Positions 1-4,626 of a stretch of 5,165 nucleotides of DNA are shown here, piece by piece (the first letter of the stretch is position 1; every line of letters starts with the position of its first letter). Source of the DNA: an archaeon (GTDB lineage: Archaea; Nanobdellota; Nanobdellia; Woesearchaeales; ARS49); contig JACRAI010000070.1 of the NCBI GenBank assembly GCA_016213425.1, positions 1-5,165 on the forward strand, given 5' to 3'. The notes below the pieces were generated by a model, which saw nothing but the letters and a program-made list of their open reading frames with translations, did not search any database and was not told the origin of the DNA. The position numbers and the translations under genes were made by a program.

Positions 1-1496
1 TCAGAGAACAAAAAAGACATTACGAAGGAATGTTAATCGATTTTGAAATTAAAAAGAAAGAACTAGCAAGTAATTTAGTATTATTAGACCAAAAAAATCA
101 AGAACTAGACCGGTTAAATCCCGACTTGCTCAAATCTTCAACAGAGATCAAACAAAAAACTGAAGAACTTTCAAAAATAGAACAAGAAAAACAAAAAATT
201 AATGAGTTAAACAAAGAATTCTCTAAAACAAAAGCTTTAGTGGGCTTAAAACAAAAGCAAAATGATAATTATGACATAGACGTAAACAAGTTATCAGAAC
301 AATTAATCAAACCATTAAAAGAAGTAATAGAACCAAAAAATATTGAAGAAAAAAAAGAAGAACTTTTAAGAATGCAAAAAAAGAAAGAATTAATACATAA
401 AAGTTTAGTAGAGGCTAAAACAAACCAAGAGCATTCAAAAAAGATCATTGAAAAGTTAGAAAAACTAGATTCTTGTCCTCTTTGCCTACAAAATGTTCCT
501 CATGAGCATAAAGAAAGCATAATTAGCAAAGAAAAACTAAAAGTTAATGAGCACAGCAAAGTTATAATCCCAAACGAAAAATTATTATTAGACTTAATTG
601 AACGAGAGAATTTAGTAAAAAAAGAAATAGACGTACTTAACTTGCAAAAGCAAGAATTTATCAAATTCACAGAACAAAAGAAAAACTTAGAAGATAAAAA
701 AAGACTTCTAGAAGAATACAAAAAACAAAATGACTTGATAAGCAATGAAAAAGTAGAATTAAAGAAAAAAGAAAAAGAACTAGAACAAGAAATTAGCAAA
801 TTCAGATTTTTAGAAGAAACTCATGATCGAAAGAGAAAAGAACTTGATTTGTTTAAAGAAAAACAAAAAGAACTATTAATACAACAGGCAAGAATTAAAG
901 AACAAATAACACATTATCAATTACAAAAATTAAAGCTAGAAAAAGAAATAGAAGAAAAAACAAGTATTTTTGAAAAATTAACTAAATCAGAGATTTATGA
1001 AGACTGGTTCAACACATTCTTTATACCTTTAACTGAAACGATTGAAAAACAAGTAATGGGAAGAATATATCATACCTTTAACAATTTATTCGAGAACTGG
1101 TTTAACATGTTAATTGATGACGAATACTTAAACGCAAGACTTGACGAATCATTCACTCCATTAATTCAACAAAATGGTTATGAAACAAGTGTTGAATTCT
1201 TGAGCGGTGGAGAAAAAACAGCCTGTGCGTTAGCGTATAGATTGGCATTAAACCAAGCAGTCAACAATGCAATAAGCACCATACAAACAAAAAAATTACT
1301 TATTCTTGACGAACCAACAGATGGATTCAGCTCTCAACAATTAGATAAAATGAGAGATGTACTAATTCAATTAGAAGCAGATCAAGTAATACTAGTAAGC
1401 CACGAAGGAAAAATAGAAAGCTTCGTAGAACACGTAATGCAGGTAACTAAGGAAGGGAATATGAGTGTTGTTAGTGGTTCAAGGTTTGAAGTTTGA
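1..1496 (+). CDS. rad50: Rad50 DNA double-strand-break repair ATPase, C-terminal part (5' end cut by window)
   Basis: Rad50 pairs with the nuclease Mre11 to tether and process DNA double-strand breaks. The frame is open from base 3 with no stop before the ATG at 30, so that ATG is internal and the N-terminal ATPase lobe with Walker A lies outside the window. Counting residues from that ATG, a Lys/Glu-rich coiled coil runs from 1 to about 145. The zinc hook CPLC is at 149-152, and a returning coil runs from about 160 to 320. The C-terminal ATPase lobe has the ABC signature FLSGGEK (Ser 392), Walker B LLILDEPTD (Asp 427, Glu 428) and the switch histidine in VSHEG (His 458). The coils on both sides of the hook are similar in length, as a folded-back Rad50 needs. 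The stretch between Walker B and the D-loop, DGFSSQQLD, is longer than the LDEPTxxLDE form in many Rad50s. The last nine codons lie in a G/T-rich repeat found again, inverted, near 2978-3006. A generic SMC-like ATPase is possible but less likely because of the hook. Confidence 0.95.
   Translation, partial: REQKRHYEGMLIDFEIKKKELASNLVLLDQKNQELDRLNPDLLKSSTEIKQKTEELSKIEQEKQKINELNKEFSKTKALVGLKQKQNDNYDIDVNKLSEQLIKPLKEVIEPKNIEEKKEELLRMQKKKELIHKSLVEAKTNQEHSKKIIEKLEKLDSCPLCLQNVPHEHKESIISKEKLKVNEHSKVIIPNEKLLLDLIERENLVKKEIDVLNLQKQEFIKFTEQKKNLEDKKRLLEEYKKQNDLISNEKVELKKKEKELEQEISKFRFLEETHDRKRKELDLFKEKQKELLIQQARIKEQITHYQLQKLKLEKEIEEKTSIFEKLTKSEIYEDWFNTFFIPLTETIEKQVMGRIYHTFNNLFENWFNMLIDDEYLNARLDESFTPLIQQNGYETSVEFLSGGEKTACALAYRLALNQAVNNAISTIQTKKLLILDEPTDGFSSQQLDKMRDVLIQLEADQVILVSHEGKIESFVEHVMQVTKEGNMSVVSGSRFEV
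1467..1495. repeat. G/T-rich dispersed repeat, copy 1
   Basis: This segment contains GGTTTGAAGTTTG (1483-1495). By hand alignment it matches the reverse complement of 2978-3006 at 24 of 29 positions, with the 13-base core exact. It overlaps the last codons of rad50. The copies face each other across the beta-helix pair. Confidence 0.55.
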
Positions 1497-1498
1497 GG

Positions 1499-1505
1499 TT
1501 TTTTT
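1499..1505 (+). terminator. Oligo-T terminator after rad50
   Basis: A run of seven T begins two bases after the rad50 TGA. Short oligo-T tracts without a strong hairpin are the usual archaeal transcription stop, and no hairpin is visible here. Confidence 0.55.
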
Positions 1506-1512
1506 ATATATT

Positions 1513-1659
1513 TCACTTAATTCCTGTGATTCCATCAAAATCTCTGTCAAAAGAATAAATTTGAGTAATGCCCAATCTCTTCATAAGCGCCAAGGCTAAA
1601 CAATCATTGATTTTTTTGTTCAATTTTAGTTTAATATCGTGAAAAGCTTTTATCTGCAA
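1513..1659 (-). pseudogene. C-terminal relic of a PIN-domain (VapC-type) toxin gene
   Basis: This minus-strand frame is open for 48 codons after a TAA and ends in TGA at 1513. It reads NDCLALALMKRLGI, then QIYSFDRDFDGITGIK and stop. This is the last third of a typical VapC-like PIN domain. The Asp of NDC matches the third catalytic acid (often written DAxIxA), and SFDRDFD matches the last acidic motif before the terminal strand. The N-terminal part with the first Asp and Glu is missing, because the sequence upstream is the end of the beta-helix gene in another frame. There is no good start codon, so this is most likely a dead remnant whose upper part was replaced when the neighbouring pair arrived. 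The first 10 or so codons (1631-1659) overlap that gene and may not belong to the relic. It is unlike the intact vapC at 3529-3894 in detail, so it is not a recent copy of it. Confidence 0.6.
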
Positions 1660-2221
1660 TTAATTGTCCTTTGCAATAAATTTTTCCTTTTCCTTTAATT
1701 CTTCCAGTATTATCTATTTTTCCTTCAACATGTATTTCTCCATCTAACATTCTTTCTCCAGTGCCTCCCCAAGTGTTTCCTTTAACTATTATTTTTCCTT
1801 TAATCATTTCTTCACCAACCCAGTTTCCGCAATCACCTATAACTGTTAGATCTTTCACGTTTTCGAATCCGATATCGCTCAATTTCTCTTTTAAGTGTCT
1901 TGTGTGAACTTCAACATTTTCATCTTCACAGTTATTTACTAATGCCGATAAAAAAACACCCGATACATGAAAATATCTATCTTTCTCATATTTTTTAAGA
2001 ACAATAGAAAAATCTTTCACATCTTTAGCGCTTATTTTTAAACTTTCAAGTTCTTTAACAGCCAAATCATATGAAGAAGGTAGAATATGCCGGCCTAGAA
2101 GATGCCATTTTTCATATATTTCACACATCAAGTCCAGAACAGGATTGTTTGTTATTTTAAGCTCTGTTTCTTCAACAACTTTTTGTTCTTCTAAATCTTG
2201 CAAGTAATTTTCTAGATTCAT
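1631..2221 (-). CDS. Unknown protein, helical N-terminus plus GxGxG beta-helix repeats (second of tandem pair)
   Basis: Function not recognised. The 196-residue protein has a helical, charged region (1 to about 115) and a short repeat region. The repeats are DLTVIGDCGNWVGEEM (124-139), GKIIVKGNTWGGTGERM (142-158), GEIHVEGKIDNTGRI (161-175) and a degenerate last turn GKIYCKG. One Gly-rich strand per 17-20 residues is the pattern of the right-handed beta-helix in the glutamate synthase C-terminal domain and in formylmethanofuran dehydrogenase subunit C. Neither enzyme's other domains are present, so enzymatic activity should not be assumed. It is a paralogue of the gene just upstream: both share SAK(D/N)VxDF(S/T)I and (F/Y)LSAL(V/I)NNC. 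Its ATG overlaps that gene's TGA by four bases (ATGA), and a GGTG ribosome site lies ten bases before it, so the two are co-translated. It has about two fewer repeat turns than its partner. There is no signal peptide or membrane segment, so it should be cytoplasmic. Confidence 0.85.
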   Translation of the reverse strand: MNLENYLQDLEEQKVVEETELKITNNPVLDLMCEIYEKWHLLGRHILPSSYDLAVKELESLKISAKDVKDFSIVLKKYEKDRYFHVSGVFLSALVNNCEDENVEVHTRHLKEKLSDIGFENVKDLTVIGDCGNWVGEEMIKGKIIVKGNTWGGTGERMLDGEIHVEGKIDNTGRIKGKGKIYCKGQLIADKSFSRY

Positions 2222-2913
2222 CTTATTCTTACACCGTTCTGGTATATATTTCCTTCACAGCCAGTTCCTATACCTTCAATGTATCCGTTAACGTTTATCA
2301 CTCCTGTTGGACGCATCATAAGTCCTGTTTGATCTCCTGCATTACCATTAACAATTATTGTTCCTTCCTGATCCATACCAGTATAACTGCTTACGTTTCC
2401 ATTAATAATTATTCTCCCCTTCTCCTTCTGCCCCAGACCAGTATAAGCTTCTGTGTTTCCGTAAACAATTATTCTACCTGTTTGAAGCCTTCCTAAGCCA
2501 TTTCCTGGATTTCCATAAATTAACAAGTCTTTGTTGTTCAGAAAGCCTAACCCGCTCATATTTTTTCTCCAATCGTAATTAAAAAGCATTATTTTAATCT
2601 GCTCGTGTTTGCAATTATTTATTAAAGCAGACAAGTACTTTCCTATATAGCTGCAACTGGTTTTCTTGTAGAGTTCAGGTAACTCTATGGTGAAATCATG
2701 CACGTTTTTTGCTGAATACTTAATCCCACTCAATATATCAGAATAAAACTCATATGCGTCATAAGACTTTTTTCTTGCAAAATCTTTTGAAGCGGCTTTC
2801 AAATACAGTTCACATAAAAAATCAAGATTATGGTGCCTGTTCACTTGTGATTTTTTTTCTTCAGTAAAGCCTTGTTTACCTAGATTGTCCAGATAATAGT
2901 TTAAATCGCTCAT
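2218..2913 (-). CDS. Unknown protein, helical N-terminus plus GxGxG beta-helix repeats (first of tandem pair)
   Basis: Function not recognised. In this 231-residue protein, residues 1 to about 125 are mostly helical and include NLDFLCELY, SAKNVHDFTI and YLSALINNC, all echoed in the downstream paralogue. From about 129 come five or six beta-helix turns: DLLIYGNPGNGLG, GRIIVYGNTEAYTG (146-159), GRIIINGNVSSYTG (166-179), GTIIVNGNAGDQTG (184-197), GVINVNGYIEGIG (204-216) and a cap GNIYQNG. The repeats resemble the GxGxG domain of glutamate synthase alpha and FwdC. In those families the fold is a structural or interaction scaffold, and a similar role here is an inference. It is the first gene of a two-gene operon, overlapping the next by four bases. 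A TATA-like box about 24 bases before the ATG predicts a leaderless transcript. No membrane or secretion signal is visible. A simple beta-helix surface protein is less likely because there is no signal peptide. Confidence 0.85.
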   Translation of the reverse strand: MSDLNYYLDNLGKQGFTEEKKSQVNRHHNLDFLCELYLKAASKDFARKKSYDAYEFYSDILSGIKYSAKNVHDFTIELPELYKKTSCSYIGKYLSALINNCKHEQIKIMLFNYDWRKNMSGLGFLNNKDLLIYGNPGNGLGRLQTGRIIVYGNTEAYTGLGQKEKGRIIINGNVSSYTGMDQEGTIIVNGNAGDQTGLMMRPTGVINVNGYIEGIGTGCEGNIYQNGVRIR

Positions 2914-2917
2914 GAAG

Positions 2918-2979
2918 TGTAGTTCTTAGCTAATTTTTTAAACCTTTTTATTTACTATAACTTCAAACTCAGAACTACA
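2918..2979. repeat. 9-bp inverted repeat around the pair's promoter
   Basis: TGTAGTTCT at 2918-2926 and its exact complement AGAACTACA at 2971-2979 flank the TATA box of the beta-helix operon. They could be paired regulator sites, or simply fragments of the G/T-rich repeat that lies next to them. Confidence 0.4.
2933..2942 (-). promoter_or_regulatory. TATA-like box for the beta-helix pair
   Basis: The minus strand reads AAAAAGG then TTTAAAAAAT, a purine-rich BRE-like stretch followed by an archaeal TATA box. Its centre is 24.5 bases before the ATG at 2913, so transcription should start at or next to the start codon (leaderless). Confidence 0.55.
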
Positions 2980-3006
2980 AACTTCAAACCACCAACCACA
3001 AACTAC
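2978..3006. repeat. G/T-rich dispersed repeat, copy 2 (inverted)
   Basis: On the minus strand this reads GTAGTTTGTGGTTGGT followed by GGTTTGAAGTTTG, the inverted counterpart of 1467-1495. The neighbouring bases continue the theme: TTTGAAGTT recurs on the minus strand near 2960-2968. TGTAGTTCT occurs at 2918-2926 and, inverted, at 2971-2979. The segment is almost free of G on the plus strand, unlike its surroundings. Confidence 0.55.
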
Positions 3007-3032
3007 CTTCATTTCCTATGGAAAAGGGAAGT

Positions 3033-3040
3033 TTTAAATA
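3033..3040 (+). promoter_or_regulatory. TATA-like box for the Nudix gene
   Basis: TTTAAATA is preceded by purine-rich GGAAAAGGGAAG, which looks like BRE plus TATA. Transcription would start near 3062, giving a leader of about 70 bases before the ATG at 3133. That is much longer than the leader predicted for the other genes here. Confidence 0.6.
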
Positions 3041-3074
3041 TTTTGTTACCCAGAAATAACTAAAAAGAGGCAGC

Positions 3075-3120
3075 GAAAATTTGTTATTTCAAATTTTCTG
3101 GTCTTTTTTTTGCTAAAGAC
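3075..3120 (+). promoter_or_regulatory. Hairpin plus T8 in the Nudix leader (attenuator-like or short RNA end)
   Basis: GAAAATTTG (3075-3083) pairs perfectly with CAAATTTTC (3090-3098) around a six-base loop, and T8 follows at 3104-3111. This has the form of an intrinsic terminator. A second, mutually exclusive-looking stem pairs GTCTTT (3101-3106) with AAAGAC (3115-3120) and would sequester the T run. The element lies between the predicted start site and the Nudix ATG, with no + gene just upstream to terminate. Possible roles are conditional termination or the end of a short RNA. The stem is A+T-rich, so its stability is modest. Confidence 0.45.
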
Positions 3121-3132
3121 AAAAAAAGGTGT

Positions 3133-3528
3133 ATGAAAAAAGAAAAGTCTTGCGGTGCAGTTGTTTTTTGTGGCAACAAGTTCTTAGTCATACGGCACCA
3201 TCACAACTCAAATTGGGGCTTTCCTAAAGGACATATTGAAGAAAGAGAAAGCGAAGAAGAAGCAGCTATACGCGAAATTTGTGAAGAAGTAGGGTTAAGA
3301 GTTGAAATGTTACCTAAATTCAGGCAGGAAATTGTTTATTCGCCCAGACAAGGTGTTGAAAAAACAGTAGTGCTTTTTTTAGGAAAAACAAATAGTGAAG
3401 AATTATTGGTAGACCCCGAAGAAATAGCTAAATACAAATGGCTAGATTACGGACAAGCATTACTTCAATTAACTTTTGAGAACACAAGGGAAGTATTAAA
3501 GAAAGCCAGAGAATACTTAGACGGATAA
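3133..3528 (+). CDS. Nudix hydrolase, probable bis(5'-nucleosyl)-tetraphosphatase type
   Basis: This enzyme is predicted to cleave a nucleoside diphosphate linked to another moiety, most likely diadenosine tetraphosphate (Ap4A), in the cytoplasm. The Nudix box is perfect at residues 33-55: G33, five residues, E39, seven residues, R47-E48-I49, C50, E51-E52, V53, G54-L55. Glu 51 and Glu 52 are the expected metal ligands. The opening CGAVVF, the RHHHNSNWGFPKGH approach to the box, and the 131-residue length all fit the small archaeal and bacterial Ap4A hydrolase group. Other Nudix substrates (dNTPs, NDP-sugars) cannot be excluded from sequence. The ATG at 3133 is the first in frame, and the AGGTG just before it is too close to be a convincing ribosome site. 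The stop codon directly abuts the stop of convergent vapC with no spacer. The gene has its own promoter and a structured leader. Confidence 0.93.
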   Translation: MKKEKSCGAVVFCGNKFLVIRHHHNSNWGFPKGHIEERESEEEAAIREICEEVGLRVEMLPKFRQEIVYSPRQGVEKTVVLFLGKTNSEELLVDPEEIAKYKWLDYGQALLQLTFENTREVLKKAREYLDG

Positions 3529-3894
3529 TTATTTAACAAATTCTACGTTGTCAAAACCTTTAAAGTCGCTATCGCCAGTTAAAAAAATCAACCCATTTTT
3601 CTTTGCGTAAACATAGCCTATACAATCCGTATATGACAAACCATTTTTTTTATTGGCTATTTTTAATTTCATGGCATCAAGAAGAACATCAATTTTTATT
3701 CCAACAATACTTCCTTTTAATTTATCATACTCATTTCTTGCTTTTCTTTCATCATTAAAGTCTCTCAAAATAATATAAGTAACTTCTGCCAAGTTGAAAA
3801 TTGTTGTAATGATCACACTGTTTTTAAATTTTGCATACGCAGGATTTTCTCTCATTAGCTCTATTAATGCGTAAGTGTCTAAGAAATATCCCAC
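3529..3894 (-). CDS. vapC: VapC-type PIN-domain ribonuclease toxin
   Basis: This is the toxin of a type II toxin-antitoxin pair. VapC proteins are Mg-dependent RNases that usually cut tRNA or rRNA and stop translation until antitoxin binds. From the GTG at 3894 it has 121 residues. The four PIN acids are visible: Asp 6 in YFLDTYALIE, Glu 37 in FNLAEVTY, Asp 90 in SYTDCIG and Asp 108 in LTGDSDF, so the toxin looks active. The GTG at 3894 is preferred over the GTG at 3903. It places GGTG at a six-base spacing, gives the usual VapC opening just before the first Asp, and overlaps the vapB stop by one base (TAGTG). The upstream GTG lies inside the ribosome site itself. It is translated from the vapBC message, and the end of the gene meets the Nudix stop head to head. 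Confidence 0.9.
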   Translation of the reverse strand: MGYFLDTYALIELMRENPAYAKFKNSVIITTIFNLAEVTYIILRDFNDERKARNEYDKLKGSIVGIKIDVLLDAMKLKIANKKNGLSYTDCIGYVYAKKNGLIFLTGDSDFKGFDNVEFVK

Positions 3895-4118
3895 TAATCC
3901 CACCCTTTTTTTACTTCTTTTATTATTTCAGCAGTGCTTCTTTTCCATTTCCAACCAGGAATATCCCCGAAAATATCTCCCGCTTTAGGCCTACTTTTTA
4001 TTTCTACAACTATTTTTTCACCTATACTTATGTTTTCTTTATCCACAATTTCTTTAGGAATTATGATTCCTATAGAACTGCCCCATTTCTTTGTTTTACA
4101 GCTAATCTCGATCACCAT
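3894..4118 (-). CDS. vapB: AbrB/SpoVT-type antitoxin of the VapBC pair
   Basis: This antitoxin neutralises the adjacent VapC and normally also represses its own operon. The 74 residues fall into the expected two parts. Residues 1 to about 42 form an AbrB/MazE-like swapped-hairpin DNA-binding domain, with the diagnostic KKWGSSIGIIIPKEIV and ISIGEKIVVEI. Residues 44-74 form a tail, DIFGDIPGWKWKRSTAEIIKEVKKGWD, rich in Trp and charged residues and of the type that wraps around the toxin's active site. The gene precedes vapC, with TAG/GTG overlapping by one base, the standard antitoxin-first order. The ATG at 4118 lies 24.5 bases from the centre of a TATA box, so the message should be leaderless. 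A perfect inverted repeat over that box is the likely operator. I see nothing to suggest decay. Confidence 0.9.
   Translation of the reverse strand: MVIEISCKTKKWGSSIGIIIPKEIVDKENISIGEKIVVEIKSRPKAGDIFGDIPGWKWKRSTAEIIKEVKKGWD
3901..3904 (-). promoter_or_regulatory. GGTG ribosome binding site deciding the vapC start
   Basis: The minus strand reads GGGTGGGATTA then GTG. GGTG complements the CACC core of the archaeal 16S rRNA tail and sits six bases before the GTG at 3894. This selects 3894 over the GTG at 3903, which is part of the GGTG itself. Confidence 0.6.
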
Positions 4119-4122
4119 CCTA

Positions 4123-4147
4123 TTAAATATAACTTAGTTATATTTAA
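4123..4147. promoter_or_regulatory. vapBC promoter within a perfect 11-bp inverted repeat (likely operator)
   Basis: TTAAATATAAC (4123-4133) and its exact complement GTTATATTTAA (4137-4147) are separated by three bases. The upstream arm, read on the minus strand, is the TATA box of vapB, and the other arm lies over the start-site region. A dimeric AbrB-type antitoxin bound here would block TBP and polymerase. This is the expected autoregulation for VapBC but is inferred. Confidence 0.65.
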
Positions 4148-4210
4148 GTTTTTCCTTTCAATTTTAATAAGTTTCAGTTTTTTAAATGTGTTTTGTATAA
4201 AAAGTTGAAA

Positions 4211-4310
4211 AAACATGCAATAAAATTGAAAAGTTTTCAAAAAAACTGAAGGAATTTCAAGAAAATGCCAAATTTATGAAAACTTTTCAGGAAAACTGCA
4301 AGATTTTCAA
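4211..4310. repeat. 50-bp tandem repeat built from TGAAAA-N-TTTTCA palindromes
   Basis: Bases 4211-4260 and 4261-4310 are two copies of a 50-bp unit, about 36 of 50 positions identical by hand alignment and 28 of 35 in the last 35. Each copy holds one near-perfect palindrome (TTGAAAAGTTTTCAA at 4226-4240, TGAAAACTTTTCA at 4277-4289). A weaker one follows 20 bases later (centres 4253 and 4303). Centres are at 4233, 4253, 4283 and 4303, all multiples of ten bases apart, so the sites and A/T tracts fall on one face of the helix. This suits cooperative protein binding or intrinsic bending. Confidence 0.6.
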
Positions 4311-4322
4311 CTAAATATTTAT

Positions 4323-4465
4323 GAATCTCCTTCAACAAGTGATTTTATGGCATCTAGAAAAGGAATAAAAACAACATTAAACTATTTCCTGAATATACTA
4401 CAAAATATTGTGCTGTCTTTTTTGAAGATCCGGACAGAATTAAACTTAAAGTAATGTTCTTATGA
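4323..4465 (+). pseudogene. Frameshifted C-terminal relic of a VOC/glyoxalase-like gene
   Basis: One frame (from 4323) reads YESPSTSDFMASRKGIKTT when the preceding TAT is included. A second frame, picked up at about 4376-4379, reads KLFPEYTTKYCAVFFEDPDRIKLKVMF and stops at TGA (4463-4465). Joined by a single frameshift near 4371-4379, they match the C-terminal end of a vicinal-oxygen-chelate protein. That end has a RGIK-type turn, a PEYxxxYxAVFFxDPDxIKLxV strand pair, and usually a metal-ligand Glu near the end; the residue here is Lys in KLKV. The N-terminal half is absent and there is no start codon, so this is a remnant. The original function (lactoylglutathione lyase, fosfomycin resistance, dioxygenase or other VOC member) cannot be told. 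A TATA-like TAAATATTTA lies at 4312-4321, where the upstream half of the gene should be, so it is probably coincidental. Confidence 0.55.
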
Positions 4466-4513
4466 TTGTGCATACATTATATTAGTTTGTGGTAAAAATT
4501 TCACAACAAACAA

Positions 4514-4542
4514 TGCTGGCTTGTTTCAGCCTGGTATTTTTT
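4514..4542 (+). terminator. Hairpin with T6, terminator-like
   Basis: GGCT (4518-4521) pairs with AGCC (4528-4531) around a six-base loop. Flanking imperfect pairs extend the stem, and T6 follows at 4537-4542. It lies about 50 bases past the VOC relic stop on the same strand, so it may be that gene's old terminator. Confidence 0.4.
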
Positions 4543-4549
4543 GAATAAG

Positions 4550-4586
4550 AAAAAAACAAACTAAAAAACTAGGGGTTAAGAAAAAA
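4550..4586 (-). terminator. Three oligo-T tracts downstream of the 159-residue gene
   Basis: On the minus strand, T6 (4586-4581), T6 (4568-4563) and T7 (4556-4550) occur 41 to 77 bases past the stop of the gene at 4627-5106. Spaced T tracts in series are a common archaeal 3' end signal. Confidence 0.45.
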
Positions 4587-4626
4587 TCACAACTTGTTTT
4601 TTCTACACTATGTGAGAAATGCTTCA

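Noticed and set aside
30..32. Rad50 start at this ATG
   Set aside because: The frame stays open to the window edge with coiled-coil-like codons (REQKRHYEG), and the Walker A half must lie upstream.
500..799. Minus-strand open frame of 99 codons inside rad50
   Set aside because: Ser/Phe-rich antisense translation of the Lys/Glu-rich coiled coil; no promoter or ribosome site.
3019..3060. 13-codon ATG frame before the Nudix gene as a leader peptide
   Set aside because: It contains the TATA box itself, so it would not be in the Nudix transcript.
3831..4208. Plus-strand frames over vapBC (3831-4208 and 3934-4137)
   Set aside because: Phe/Tyr/Ile-rich antisense of well-supported vapB and vapC; they contain no recognisable domain.
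4211..4310. CRISPR array
   Set aside because: The repeats are imperfect, only 50 bp apart, palindromic and without unique spacers or cas genes.
4198..4314. Short plus-strand frame through the tandem repeat, with FQEN twice in the translation
   Set aside because: No start codon before its middle, and the 20-base spacings do not keep frame, so a DNA-level repeat explains it better.
4466..4626. tRNA or other structured RNA gene
   Set aside because: No cloverleaf, no conserved T-loop GGTTCRA and no CCA context; only a weak hairpin with T6.
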